Below are positions 17,067 through 26,498 of a stretch of 64,000 nucleotides of DNA, piece by piece. Each line of letters opens with the position of its first letter. Position 1 is the first letter of the stretch. Under the pieces are notes generated by a model. It worked only from the letters and a program-made list of their open reading frames with translations, was not told where the DNA came from and searched no databases. Source of the stretch: Desulfovibrio piger (GTDB lineage Bacteria; Desulfobacterota; Desulfovibrionia; Desulfovibrionales; Desulfovibrionaceae); assembly GCF_012843875.1 (NCBI RefSeq), contig NZ_JABAFY010000004.1, positions 1-64,000 on the forward strand. Direction: 5' to 3'. Position numbers and translations under genes: made by a program.

Positions 17067-17570
17067 CTAGCCGATCCATTCCTGGCCGGTGGCCATGTCC
17101 ATGATGACGAATTCCGTGCCGTCGCCCTTGGCGGCCACGCGGTATTCCAGCTTCTCGGCCACACGGTTGGGCAGCTCGCCGCTCTGGTCGAAGGTCAGCA
17201 CCCGGCAGGAGAAGCCGTCGTGATAGTCGCTGACGGGGATCTCGCGGGAAGAGGCCACGATGATCTCGTCGCCCACCTGACAGGTACGGGCCGCGGCGCC
17301 GTTGAGGCAGACCACGCCGCTGCCGCGCGGGCCGGGCAGCACATAGGTCTCGATGCGGGAACCGCTGTGCTTGTTCCAGATGTAGACGTATTCCAGCGGC
17401 AGCAGATGGGCCGCTTCGAGGATGTCGGTGTCGATGGTGATGGAGCCGTGGTAGTTGAGCTTGGATTCCGTGACCACGATACCGTGCAGCTTGGCGCCTA
17501 CGACGCGGATGGTGCCCTGCCCCTGGGGCTGGACACCCACCAGCATACGGGTGACTTCTTTTCTTTCCAT
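17067..17570 (-). CDS. panD: Aspartate 1-decarboxylase, extended form
   Basis: Makes beta-alanine from aspartate for pantothenate; a pyruvoyl enzyme formed by self-cleavage. The 167-residue protein contains the processing site as Gly42-Ser43 in NYHGSITID, and conserved partners: KLH (28-30 region), the Tyr before the cleavage site, RIETY matching the RxxTY substrate-binding motif, and LNGAAA with the Asn that assists cleavage. It is longer than typical PanD (about 120-140): about 18 extra residues N-terminally and 30 or so C-terminally. AAGGGG precedes the ATG at 17570. panB is at 56-57 kb, unlinked. Confidence 0.85.
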   Translation of the reverse strand: MERKEVTRMLVGVQPQGQGTIRVVGAKLHGIVVTESKLNYHGSITIDTDILEAAHLLPLEYVYIWNKHSGSRIETYVLPGPRGSGVVCLNGAAARTCQVGDEIIVASSREIPVSDYHDGFSCRVLTFDQSGELPNRVAEKLEYRVAAKGDGTEFVIMDMATGQEWIG

Positions 17571-17639
17571 GTGGTTCCCCTTGGGGGACCTGTCCGTCAT
17601 GCGGCAGAACGTACCGCCGGGCAGGGTCTGGAGGAGCCG

Positions 17640-17728
17640 TCGGGCTCCTTGTGGACGATTTTGAAGAATGGGGGAGCATGAAGGGGGAAGGGGACTTTCC
17701 CCGCGGAAAACGTTCCCTTCCCCCCTCA
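17640..17728 (-). repeat. Intergenic hairpin element, copy G
   Basis: Hairpin 17679-17728 with arms TGAAGGGGGAAGGGGA and TTCCCTTCCCCCCTCA; on the minus strand it follows the large oxidoreductase gene and precedes panD. The head region CGGGCTCCTTGTG is shared with copy H. Confidence 0.7.
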
Positions 17729-17754
17729 TATCATTTCATCGTCATCATTCTCGT

Positions 17755-20700
17755 CTAGCACTGGACGATGCGCACGTCGCCGCGGGTCTCGTTGGCGCGG
17801 CGGCGGAAGCGCTGGCGGCGGTCCTCACCGTCCACCTGGTTGGCCAGCCATTCCAGCACGTGCAGCACGGGGTGCTTTTCCTTGAGCTGGATGAGGCAGC
17901 GGGCGATGCCGATCTTGCAGGAGGGGCAGCCCACCAGGATGGGCCCCGCGTAGCAGGCGCCGGTCTGCGGCTGGGGCTCGAAGGCCTGGGCCAGGCGTTC
18001 CTTTTTGCGGGCGCGCAGCAGGTTGTAGATGGTGGGGGAGGTCACGGCGCCCATGCCGGACTCGCCGCAGCAGCCGGGGATGGTGGAGACCTTGACCTTG
18101 CAGAGCTGTTCCAGGGCGCCGGTAAGCTGGGCCTGTCCCTTGAGGGTGGGCACGCCCGCCCATTCGCAGTGGCAGGCCGCGTGATAGAGCACATTGGTGC
18201 CGGGGGCCACCGGGGCTTCCATGCCCTCGTGCTGCAGCAGGGGCAGGACGATCTGGCTCACGTCCTTCTGTTCCAGCTGCGGGAACTGCTCGTTGAGCTT
18301 CATGCGGGCCAGGCTGTCGCGGCAGGAACCGCAGGCCGTGGCCAGATAGCGCACATCGAAGCCCTGCTTGATGAGGTTGCGCAGCATGGAGGCCAGATAC
18401 TGGCGGTTCTGGGCCATGTTGTCTTCGTATTCGGTATCCATGCCCGCGGCCAGCAGGGGATAGCCGCAGCACAAATGGCGCGGCGGCACGGCCACGGCGT
18501 GGCCGGTGTGCAGCAGCAGCATGATGGCGGCCAGACCGATGCGGTCATAGAAGAGCGAACCGCCGCAGCCGGGGAAGTAGAGCACGCAGGGCATGCCCGG
18601 CGTCACTTCCCTGGGCGCGAACACGGAACCGCGGTGCAGGCGCAGGGATTCGTACAGGTTGGTGTAGCCCATCTTGGGGCCGCTGCCCGCAAAGATGGGG
18701 CTCTGCATGCGCTTCTTCCACACGGAGGGCACCACGCCCAGCAGCTTGTTCTGCACCTTCTGGCCCAGCGAGGCCATCTTGGCCGCCTTGGGCACGCGGG
18801 ACGAAACGTCATGCACCAGCCATTCCAGGGCACGCTTCTTGATGGGATGACCGCCGGCGTTCTCGTGTTCCAGCAGGGAGCGCAGGGTCAGGGCCACCTC
18901 GCCGGACGGGATCTTGACCGGGCAGTTGGCCAGGCAGCGGCCGCAGGCCGTGCAGTGTTCCACCAGGTCGCGCAGCCAGCGCAGCAGGTTGTCGTCGATG
19001 GCGCCCTTGTTGACCTGCGAGTAATAGACGGCTTCCAGCAGCATGCCCAGCACCATGTTCTTGTTGCGGGGATGGTACTGCATGGAACGCTCGGGGTAGC
19101 ACATGGAGCAGACCTGCTTGCACTTGCCGCAGCGGGTGCAGACCTGCACCGTGGACAGCAGGCTGATGAGCTTTTCCTTGTCCGGCAGACCGCTGGCGTG
19201 GATGTCGTTGATGAGCCGGTTGAAGGAGAAGGTGAAGGGACGCACGGGCAGTTCGCGATGCACCAGCTTGGCCGGGTTCATGACGTCGCGGGGGTCCACG
19301 CGTTCCTTGAAGGCGCGCAGGGCGTCCATCTTGCTCTTGCCGAGGAAGGAGATCTTGGTGATGCCGATGCCGTGCTCGCCGGAGACCTCGCCGCCCATCT
19401 CCTGGCATTCGGCCATGACGCGGGCCGCGGTCTCTTCGGCCTCTTCCAGCATGTGGGCGTCGTTGGAGTTGACCGGGATGTTCACATGGCAGTTGCCGTC
19501 ACCGGCATGCATGTGGCTGGCCACCACGATGCGGCTGGCTTCCATGTAATCGCGGATTTTGCCGATCTTCTTGTCCAGATGGGCGTACTTCTGGCCCATG
19601 CCGGCCAAAAAGGCCTCGGCGCGCTTCCAGAGCTCGGTATCGGAAAGCTCGGCCTGCGGGTTGTCGCCGGACGCCACCTTGGAGGCAAAGGAGAACTCGC
19701 GGTTGAATTCCTTGTCTTCCATGGGGAAGCCGGGCAGGCGGCCCACTTCCTGCAGGGCGTGGCGGTAGGCCTGGGCCGTGCATTCCAGGTTGAGCTGTTC
19801 GAGGAAGAGGGCGAAGTCCGGGATGCGGTCCATGGGTATGACCACGTCCTCGTTGAGCTTGAAGCCGGAGGTGCGCTTGGCGATGGCCGACAGGCGGTGC
19901 CGGTCTTCCCAGAAGCGTTCGCCTTCCTTGTCGTCCTGGGCCACGATGATGTCCACGTTGTCCTGTTCTTCCACCACGCAGACGATGTCGTTGACGCACT
20001 TGTCCAGCAGGTAGGGGTCGTCGCCGTCCACCTGGAGGATGATGACCGAGATGGGCAGGCCCTCATACTTCTGGGACTTGCGCTTGTACTCGATGGCCTG
20101 CACGTACTTGGCGTTGAATTCTTCCAGGGCGGACAGATGGGCGTAGTCGCCTTCCTGACGGATGCGGTTGCGCAGGCCCACCAGCTCGCGCACCACCACG
20201 GCGGCGGGGTGCATGGAGCGGCCGAAGAATTCCAGCACCATGACGCGCTTGAACTTGGGCTTGGGATGGATGATGAAGCAGGCCTCGGTGATGATGCCGT
20301 CCACGCCTTCCTTCTGCATGCCGGGCAGGCCGCCCAGGGCCTTGTTGGTCACGTCCTTGCCCAGGCCGGGCAGGCGGATCTCGTCGCCGCGCAGGTGGAT
20401 GACGTTGCGCACGCCGCCGCTGATGTCCTTGACCACGAACACGGCCGTTTCTTCGGGCAGGATCTTGTGGCGGGGATGGTTCTCGCGTTCCACGCTGATG
20501 ATCTCGCCCGTGGGGGTGACCATGCGCCACCAGAGCAGGTTGTCCAGGGTGGTGCCGTATTCGAAGGCGCTGGGGCCGCCGGCGTTTTCGGAGACGTTGC
20601 CGCCGATGGACGAGGCCTGCTTGGAGGCCGGGTCCACGGAGAAGAGTGCCCCGGCCGCGTCCACGGCCTTGATGACGTTCTGGGTGATGGCGCCGGCTTC

Positions 20701-21321
20701 CACGGTGACGGTCATGTTCTCAAGGTCGATGGGGCCGATCTTGGTCAGACGGGTGAGGCTGACGATGACCGTACGCTTGCGGGCCGGCACGGCGCCGCCG
20801 GTCATGCCGGAGCCGCCGCCGCGCGGGATGAGGGCAAACTTCATGTCGTTGGCCAGCTTCACCAGGGCAGCCACCTGCTCGGCGCTGTCGGGTTCCACCA
20901 CCAGCAGGGGCAGTTCCATGCGCAGGTCCGTGGCGTCCGTGGCCGAGGCCACCAGGGCGGAGGGCGAGGAAAGGATGCACTCGTTGGGCAGGATGTTGCG
21001 CAGGGCGGAGATCAGCTCTTCGCGGAAGCTGCGTTCGGCCTCGTAAGCGGACCAGAACATGGTGATGCCTTCGCCGATGGCGTTGGCGAAATAGTGGGCC
21101 AGGGCCATGGATTCCCGTTCGAAGCGGGCGTGCACGCTGTTGCGCACGGTCTCCACGTTGATGAAGGGGTTGTAGGCCACCAGGAACAGTTCTTCGGCAA
21201 TGGCAATGGCCAGATGCCGCACAGACTCGGGCCACTCCGCGAAGTCGTCGATATTGATACGCAGGATGCGGTTGACCACATAGTCAGGTGAGATGGATAT
21301 GTGCGGACCCTTGTGAGCCAT
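17755..21321 (-). CDS. FAD-linked D-lactate-dehydrogenase-type / Fe-S oxidoreductase fusion
   Basis: A 1188-residue cytoplasmic or membrane-associated oxidoreductase. The N-terminal half is a PCMH-type FAD domain (PRGGGSGMTGG, SIGGNVSENAGG) plus the FAD-oxidase C domain with HMHAGDGNCHVN and GEHGIGI. The C-terminal half has two [4Fe-4S] motifs (CTRCGKCKQVC and CTACGRCLANC) and paired CCG domains (LCCGYPLL, ACGSCRDS, GCCGESG). Such fusions in Desulfovibrio are considered D-lactate dehydrogenases or related 2-hydroxyacid oxidases that hand electrons to quinone or Fe-S acceptors; substrate is not provable here. ATG 21321 begins MAHKGPH. Divergent from the membrane gene at 21585. Confidence 0.85.
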   Translation of the reverse strand: MAHKGPHISISPDYVVNRILRINIDDFAEWPESVRHLAIAIAEELFLVAYNPFINVETVRNSVHARFERESMALAHYFANAIGEGITMFWSAYEAERSFREELISALRNILPNECILSSPSALVASATDATDLRMELPLLVVEPDSAEQVAALVKLANDMKFALIPRGGGSGMTGGAVPARKRTVIVSLTRLTKIGPIDLENMTVTVEAGAITQNVIKAVDAAGALFSVDPASKQASSIGGNVSENAGGPSAFEYGTTLDNLLWWRMVTPTGEIISVERENHPRHKILPEETAVFVVKDISGGVRNVIHLRGDEIRLPGLGKDVTNKALGGLPGMQKEGVDGIITEACFIIHPKPKFKRVMVLEFFGRSMHPAAVVVRELVGLRNRIRQEGDYAHLSALEEFNAKYVQAIEYKRKSQKYEGLPISVIILQVDGDDPYLLDKCVNDIVCVVEEQDNVDIIVAQDDKEGERFWEDRHRLSAIAKRTSGFKLNEDVVIPMDRIPDFALFLEQLNLECTAQAYRHALQEVGRLPGFPMEDKEFNREFSFASKVASGDNPQAELSDTELWKRAEAFLAGMGQKYAHLDKKIGKIRDYMEASRIVVASHMHAGDGNCHVNIPVNSNDAHMLEEAEETAARVMAECQEMGGEVSGEHGIGITKISFLGKSKMDALRAFKERVDPRDVMNPAKLVHRELPVRPFTFSFNRLINDIHASGLPDKEKLISLLSTVQVCTRCGKCKQVCSMCYPERSMQYHPRNKNMVLGMLLEAVYYSQVNKGAIDDNLLRWLRDLVEHCTACGRCLANCPVKIPSGEVALTLRSLLEHENAGGHPIKKRALEWLVHDVSSRVPKAAKMASLGQKVQNKLLGVVPSVWKKRMQSPIFAGSGPKMGYTNLYESLRLHRGSVFAPREVTPGMPCVLYFPGCGGSLFYDRIGLAAIMLLLHTGHAVAVPPRHLCCGYPLLAAGMDTEYEDNMAQNRQYLASMLRNLIKQGFDVRYLATACGSCRDSLARMKLNEQFPQLEQKDVSQIVLPLLQHEGMEAPVAPGTNVLYHAACHCEWAGVPTLKGQAQLTGALEQLCKVKVSTIPGCCGESGMGAVTSPTIYNLLRARKKERLAQAFEPQPQTGACYAGPILVGCPSCKIGIARCLIQLKEKHPVLHVLEWLANQVDGEDRRQRFRRRANETRGDVRIVQC

Positions 21322-21584
21322 GGCGTAGGTACCTCGTTGTCTTCTGCATTTTCCTTGTGCACGGGCCCGGCGGGCCGGATGCACAAGTGGAGAAACCTTG
21401 TTTTTTACTGCTATTGGCCGCGCAAGGCAAGCACGCCCCCATACTGGGGCCACTGTCTTCGCCAGAGAGGAAAAAAGCGTCAGGAACGATTCCTGTCATT
21501 CCTGTCATGCCTTGTCCTCTTTACATTTTCCCGAACTTGAAAGATGCTGTGCGCCACACACGATCCCCGGAAAGGAGACTCCAC

Positions 21585-22688
21585 ATGCTGCTCAAGCTGC
21601 AATGGCTTACAGATATTTTTGACTGGTTGCACCACAATTGGGAGCGGACCCACGTCCAGCGCAAGGTGGCGCTGGTCATCTTCTGGATCTACGTGGCGGC
21701 CCTGTGCTGCGTGGAGCTCAAACGCCAGGGCATGCTGCCGCCCGCACTGGCCCAGCTGACGCCCCACAGCCATTTCAGCGCCATCCAGCTGGCCTTCACC
21801 CTGATCCTGGGCCTGGAGGTCATGAGCCTGATCTTCATCATCTCCACATCCTTTTCACGGTCCGTGGGCAAGCAGTTCGAGATCCTGGCGCTGATCCTGC
21901 TGCGCAATGCCTTCAAGGAGCTGGCGCACCTGCCCGAGCCGGTGAGCATCGCCGGCAACCTCGATCCCGTCATCCATATCGCGGTTACGGCGCTGGGGGC
22001 CCTGGGCATCTTCGTGGCCCTGGGCATCTACGGGAAGCTGGCCTCCAGCTATGCCTACATCCAGAGCCCGGAGATGCGCATGCGTTTCGTCATCAGCAAA
22101 AAGCTGCTTTCGCTGACGCTGTTCGTCATCTTTTTGGGCATCGGCATCCGGGATGCCTGGATCCACATCCACACCGGCGAGGACATGCGCTTTTTCGAGA
22201 CCATCTATACGGTGCTGATCTTCGCCGACATCGCGCTGGTCCTCATTTCGCAGCGCTACATGCCGTCCTTCCATGCGGTGTTCCGCAACTCCGGCTTCGT
22301 CATCGGCACGCTGATGATGCGTCTGGCCCTTTCGGCCACCCCGCCGTGGGACACGGCCGCCAGCCTGTTCGCGGCCGCCTACGTGCTGGCCCTGACCTGG
22401 GCCACCAGATACTTCCGGCCCGCGGCCCTGCGCGGCCCCCAGCTGCCTGCCTCGTCCCGCGAGACGGAGCACCTGCCCCCGTCCTACGGCAAGGTGCCGG
22501 AGCCCGCGGAACCGCGTGAGGGCGTGCTCTACGGCAAGCCGCATCTGGAAGCCTGGCGGCAGCGCCGCAAGACCCGGGAGGCGGCCCTGCCCGTGGCGCG
22601 GGAGGAATGCGTGTTCGGCGCTGCGGAGCGCCGCGCCCGGCGCACGATGCCCCGTCCTCCGGCCGGAAAGAAGAAAGCCGCCAGCTGA
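21585..22688 (+). CDS. Unrecognised multi-pass membrane protein with basic tail
   Basis: A 367-residue protein I cannot place. About seven or eight hydrophobic helices span residues 27-290 (for example VALVIFWIYVAALCCVEL, IAVTALGALGIFVALGIYG and LFVIFLGIGIRDAW), followed by a cytoplasmic-looking tail of some 75 residues rich in Arg, Lys, Pro and Ala. AAAGGAG precedes the ATG. It is divergent from the FAD/Fe-S oxidoreductase, 263 bp away, which hints at shared regulation but proves nothing. Terminator at 22765. Confidence 0.75.
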   Translation: MLLKLQWLTDIFDWLHHNWERTHVQRKVALVIFWIYVAALCCVELKRQGMLPPALAQLTPHSHFSAIQLAFTLILGLEVMSLIFIISTSFSRSVGKQFEILALILLRNAFKELAHLPEPVSIAGNLDPVIHIAVTALGALGIFVALGIYGKLASSYAYIQSPEMRMRFVISKKLLSLTLFVIFLGIGIRDAWIHIHTGEDMRFFETIYTVLIFADIALVLISQRYMPSFHAVFRNSGFVIGTLMMRLALSATPPWDTAASLFAAAYVLALTWATRYFRPAALRGPQLPASSRETEHLPPSYGKVPEPAEPREGVLYGKPHLEAWRQRRKTREAALPVAREECVFGAAERRARRTMPRPPAGKKKAAS

Positions 22689-22764
22689 CGGACCGGCCGG
22701 GAGGGATGGGCGCCGGACAGCGAGCGCTTCTCCGGCTCCGGTGCCGTCCTGTCGTGATGCATGA

Positions 22765-22794
22765 AAAAAGGCCACCCTGCGGGGTGGCCTTTTT
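22765..22794. terminator. Bidirectional terminator between convergent genes
   Basis: AAAAAGGCCACCC and GGGTGGCCTTTTT pair perfectly around TGCG. It serves the membrane gene (plus) and lepA (minus). Confidence 0.93.
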
Positions 22795-22813
22795 ACGTCC
22801 GTACAAAAGCGGT

Positions 22814-24619
22814 TTATTCGTCGCCCACCTTGAGGGCGGCCAGGAAGGCTTCCTGCGGCAGCTCCACGTTGCCCATGCGCTTCATGCGCTTTTTGCCTTC
22901 CTTCTGCTTTTCCAGTAGCTTGCGCTTACGGGTGATGTCACCGCCGTAGCACTTGGCGGTCACGTCCTTGCGGAAGGCGGACACGGTCTCGCGGGCGATG
23001 ATCTTCTGGCCGATGGCCGCCTGGATGGCCACCTGGAAGAGCTGGCGCGGGATGGTGCGCTTGAGCTTGAGGGCCAGCGAACGGCCGTAGGTGTAGGCGC
23101 GGTCGCGGTGCACGATGACGGCCAGGGCGTCCACGGGCTCGCTGTTGAGCAGGATGTCCAGACGCACCAGGTCGGACTCGCGGTAGTCGATGGGCTGGTA
23201 GTCCATGCTGGCGTAGCCGCGCGTGCAGGACTTGAGTCGGTCGAAGAAGTCATAGACGATCTCGGCGAAGGGCAGCTCGTAGGTCACCACCACGCGGTTG
23301 GCGGCCAGGTAGTGCAGGTTCTTCTGGGTGCCGCGCTTGTCCTCGCAGAGCTTCATGACATTGCCCACGTATTCGTTGGGCACGTGGATGTCCATGCTCA
23401 CATAGGGCTCGTAAAGGGCCTTGATCTTGGTGGAGTCGGGCAGATGGGCCGGGTTGTCGATCTCCAGCGTCTTGCCGTCGGTGGTGTCCACCCGGTAGAT
23501 GACCGAGGGCGCCGTGGCGATGAGGTCCACCTCGAATTCGCGTTCCAGGCGTTCCTGGATGATCTCCATATGCAGCAGGCCCAGGAAGCCGCAGCGGAAG
23601 CCGAAGCCCAGGGCCTGGGAGGTCTCAGGCTCGAAGCTGAAGGCGGCGTCGTTGAGCTGGAGCTTTTCCAGCGCGGCCTTGAGGTTCTCGTAATCGTCGG
23701 ATTCCGAGGGATAGAGGCCGCAGAACACCATGGGCTTCACTTCCTTGAAGCCGGGCACGGGCTCGGTGGCCGGATTGGCCGCCAGGGTGATGGTATCGCC
23801 CACGCGGGCATCGCCCAGAGACTTGATGCTGCCGCAAAGGAAGCCCACCTCACCGGCGTGCAGTTCCTTCACGTCCGTAGCCTCAGGCGAGAACACGCCC
23901 AAGCGCAGCACTTCATATTCCTTGCCGGTGCTCATGAGGCGCACCATGTCGCCCAGTTTCACCCGGCCGTCCACCACGCGGAAGAGCACCACCACGCCCT
24001 GGTAGCTGTCGTACCAGGAGTCGAAGATCAGGGCCTTGAGGGGGGCGTCCAGATCGCCGCCCGGCGCGGGCAGACGGTTGACGATGGCTTCCAGCACGGC
24101 GTCCACGCCCAGACCGGTCTTGGCGGACACGGGCAGGGCGTCGGTGCAGTCCAGGCCGATGGCTTCCTCGATCTCTTCCTTGACGCGATCCACCTCGGCG
24201 CTGGGCAGGTCGATCTTGTTCAGCACGGGCACGATCTCGTGGTCGTGGTCCAGGGCCAGATAGACGTTGGCCAGGGTCTGGGCCTCCACGCCCTGGGTGG
24301 CGTCCACCACCAGCAGCGCGCCTTCGCAGGCGGCCAGGGAGCGCGACACTTCGTAGTTGAAGTCCACGTGTCCGGGCGTGTCGATGAGGTTCAGCTCATA
24401 TTCCTCTCCGTTGGCAGCCACATAGGGGATGCGCACGGTCTGCGCCTTGATGGTGATGCCGCGCTCGCGTTCCAGATCCATCTTGTCCAGGTACTGCTGG
24501 CGGGCCTCGCGCTGGCTGACGACCTTGGTCAGCTCAAGGATGCGGTCGGCAAGGGTGGACTTGCCGTGGTCGATATGGGCGATGATGCAGAAATTGCGAA
24601 TATGATCCAGACTGGGCAT
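22814..24619 (-). CDS. lepA: Elongation factor 4
   Basis: Ribosome-associated translational GTPase that promotes back-translocation or aids subunit assembly. The 601-residue protein has the G1 motif AHIDHGKST (14-22), DTPGHVDF (G3), NKIDLPSA (G4), EF-G-like domains II, III and V, and the LepA-specific C-terminal domain ending in basic [19 protein letters not shown]. Length is normal (about 600). AGGA precedes the ATG at 24619. Monocistronic by position. Confidence 0.97.
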   Translation of the reverse strand: MPSLDHIRNFCIIAHIDHGKSTLADRILELTKVVSQREARQQYLDKMDLERERGITIKAQTVRIPYVAANGEEYELNLIDTPGHVDFNYEVSRSLAACEGALLVVDATQGVEAQTLANVYLALDHDHEIVPVLNKIDLPSAEVDRVKEEIEEAIGLDCTDALPVSAKTGLGVDAVLEAIVNRLPAPGGDLDAPLKALIFDSWYDSYQGVVVLFRVVDGRVKLGDMVRLMSTGKEYEVLRLGVFSPEATDVKELHAGEVGFLCGSIKSLGDARVGDTITLAANPATEPVPGFKEVKPMVFCGLYPSESDDYENLKAALEKLQLNDAAFSFEPETSQALGFGFRCGFLGLLHMEIIQERLEREFEVDLIATAPSVIYRVDTTDGKTLEIDNPAHLPDSTKIKALYEPYVSMDIHVPNEYVGNVMKLCEDKRGTQKNLHYLAANRVVVTYELPFAEIVYDFFDRLKSCTRGYASMDYQPIDYRESDLVRLDILLNSEPVDALAVIVHRDRAYTYGRSLALKLKRTIPRQLFQVAIQAAIGQKIIARETVSAFRKDVTAKCYGGDITRKRKLLEKQKEGKKRMKRMGNVELPQEAFLAALKVGDE

Positions 24620-24727
24620 GGTATATCCTGCATTGGGTTACGAAGATTGAAAAGTATCTTAATAAGCCAAAACAGGGCCAAAGTCCATGCTGCCCGCCCG
24701 TACCCGCCCGGAGGGAGGGGAGAAGGA

Positions 24728-24772
24728 GCCTGTCCGGGAAACGGAGTTGTGCGGAACCGTTCCCGGACAGGC
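24728..24772 (-). terminator. Hairpin downstream of ridA
   Basis: GCCTGTCCGGGAA(A)CGG pairs with CCGTTCCCGGACAGGC with one bulged A. On the minus strand it is about 20 bp after the ridA stop. The tail is only moderately T-rich, so termination strength is uncertain. Confidence 0.55.
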
Positions 24773-24791
24773 CGGTCTCATGCCGGCGGGG

Positions 24792-25166
24792 TCACCGCCT
24801 GCATGCGATACCGCGGATCTCGACCTCTGCTCCCGGGCAGAGCCCCCGGACCTCGACGAACAGCCGTGCCGGCTTGTAGGCGGGGAAGTAGGTGGAATAG
24901 ATGGCGTTGAAGTCCTCAAAGTTGCGCATGTCCGTCACGAAGACGTCGACCTGGGCCATGTTGTCGAGCGTCATGCCGGCCGCGGCAAGCACGGCTTTCA
25001 GGTTTTCGAGAGCCTGGATGGTCTGGGCCTTGAAGCCGGTGACAATCTGCCCGCTGGCGGGGTCCTGGCCGATCTGGCCGCTCAGATAGACGGTGCTGCC
25101 GGTATCCACGGCCTGCGAATAGGGACCGATGGCCGCCGGGGCCCCTGTGCTCTGGATCATGTCCAT
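24792..25166 (-). CDS. RidA-family imine/enamine deaminase
   Basis: Hydrolyses reactive 2-aminoacrylate-type intermediates released by PLP enzymes. The 124-residue protein has the Rid signature GAPAAIGPYSQAV near the N terminus, YLSGQIGQDPASG, and the C-terminal PARLFVEVRGLCPGAEVEI carrying the conserved Arg. Start MDMIQST at 25166 follows GAGGAG. It is the last gene of a unit with a frameshifted mmgE/prpD (4 nt upstream) and a truncated nhaC, so it may now be the only intact enzyme there. RidA genes next to YheO/DauR regulators are a known arrangement. Confidence 0.88.
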   Translation of the reverse strand: MDMIQSTGAPAAIGPYSQAVDTGSTVYLSGQIGQDPASGQIVTGFKAQTIQALENLKAVLAAAGMTLDNMAQVDVFVTDMRNFEDFNAIYSTYFPAYKPARLFVEVRGLCPGAEVEIRGIACRR

Positions 25167-25170
25167 ATGG

Positions 25171-26498
25171 TTACTCCTCGATATGACGGGCAAGGGTGCG
25201 CGGCCAGATGTCCAGCGCATTGTCCAGGTCTTCCGCATGCCAGATGGCCTCCCGCATGCGGGCGCATTCCTGCTCACCGAAGACGGGGGCGGTCAGGCGG
25301 GTGAACTTGTCCAGCAGCTCTTCATCGGAGGGGCTGTCGGCGGGTTCCCACTGGGGCTCCAGTTCCCCGGACCGCAGCTCCCTACCGTCCGTGGTGGTGA
25401 TGCAGACTTCGGAGAACGTCCGGGCCGGGAAGCGCTCTTCGAAGCGCTCTTCCACCACCACTTCGATCATGTCGGCAAGCTCCAGGACATCCTTGTCGAA
25501 GATGCGCGGCGGCAGGACCTGGGCCCCGCTGATCTGGCCGTCCAGCAGGGCGACAGCGATGGGATAGGTGATGTTGTACTGGGCCGCGTCCGTATGCGTG
25601 GGGTGTTCGCGGCTGAGCGAGGCCGCCTTGGAGAAGGTGTGGATGACAAGACGGCGGATGTCGCTGACGGCAAGGTGGTTTTCCCTGACGATCTTGAGGG
25701 CGCCTGCGATGGAGACCTGGGCCCAGCGGCAGCAGCAGTAGGGCTTGAAGTACAGGTCCGCCATGCGCCAGCGGCTTCCCAGTTCTTCGGCCAGCGCGGC
25801 GTCGAAATCCAGCAGGGGGGAGGTGAACCCGGCCTGTGCCAGCAGGATGGACATCATGGCCGTATGGGCCCCCCAGCCGACGCCGTCCTTGGCCATGCAG
25901 GGGGTGGCCACACCGCGGGCGATGAAGCCTACCGGGCCGTGGTAATCGGCGCAGTTCAGCGCCTGGAGCAGGACGTCTTCCTTCAGGCCGAGGATGCGGC
26001 CGGCGGCGGCCACGGCGCCGATGGCGCCCCAGAGGCCGGAAGTGTAGACGCGGGCATGATCCCGGTTCCAGTACATGCCGGAGCGCACCCCCACCTCGTA
26101 GCCGACGGCCACGGCAGCCAGCATATCCGTGCCCGAGGGAGGCGTTTCCGCCATCTCGGCGGCAGCCAGCATCACCGGCGTCAGGGCCGCACCGGGGCGT
26201 CCCTGGGCGGGCCGGTAGCCGTGCTCCACATCAAGGGCATTGGAGGCGAAACCGTTGGCCATGCTGGCCCCCAGGGGGAGACCTTCCTGCCGCTGGAGAT
26301 CAGGGTGCATTCCCCGCCCTGGAAAAAACGTTCGGCCGTGCGGGCGGTCAGGCGGGCCAGCGGTGTGACCGCACCGGCGGACAGGGCGCCCATGCTGTCC
26401 AGCAGGCAGCGCTTTGCCTGATGGCGGATCGGTTCGGGAAGATCGGCATAGCTCTGCCTGAGGATGAAATCCGTAAGGAGGTTAGCGGGAGACGGCAT
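25171..26498 (-). pseudogene. MmgE/PrpD-family gene with a -1 frameshift
   Basis: The coding sequence begins at the ATG pair 26498-26501 (MPSPANLLTDFILRQSYADLPEPIRHQ...) and reads as an MmgE/PrpD protein until a run of five G on the plus strand (26274-26278). There the family sequence jumps to another frame (LGASMANGFASNALDVEHGYRP...) that continues to the stop at 25171. One additional base in that run would restore an ORF of about 442 residues, the family size. PrpD-type enzymes dehydrate 2-methylcitrate, and relatives dehydrate other polycarboxylates. Either a real mutation, slippage in a homopolymer, or a sequencing error. It overlaps the nhaC end by about 17 nt. Confidence 0.8.

Noticed and set aside
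17668-21291. Open frame of about 1200 codons opposite the FAD/Fe-S oxidoreductase
   Set aside because: GC-rich shadow of a convincing gene on the minus strand; low-complexity sequence rich in His, Gln and Gly and no family motif.
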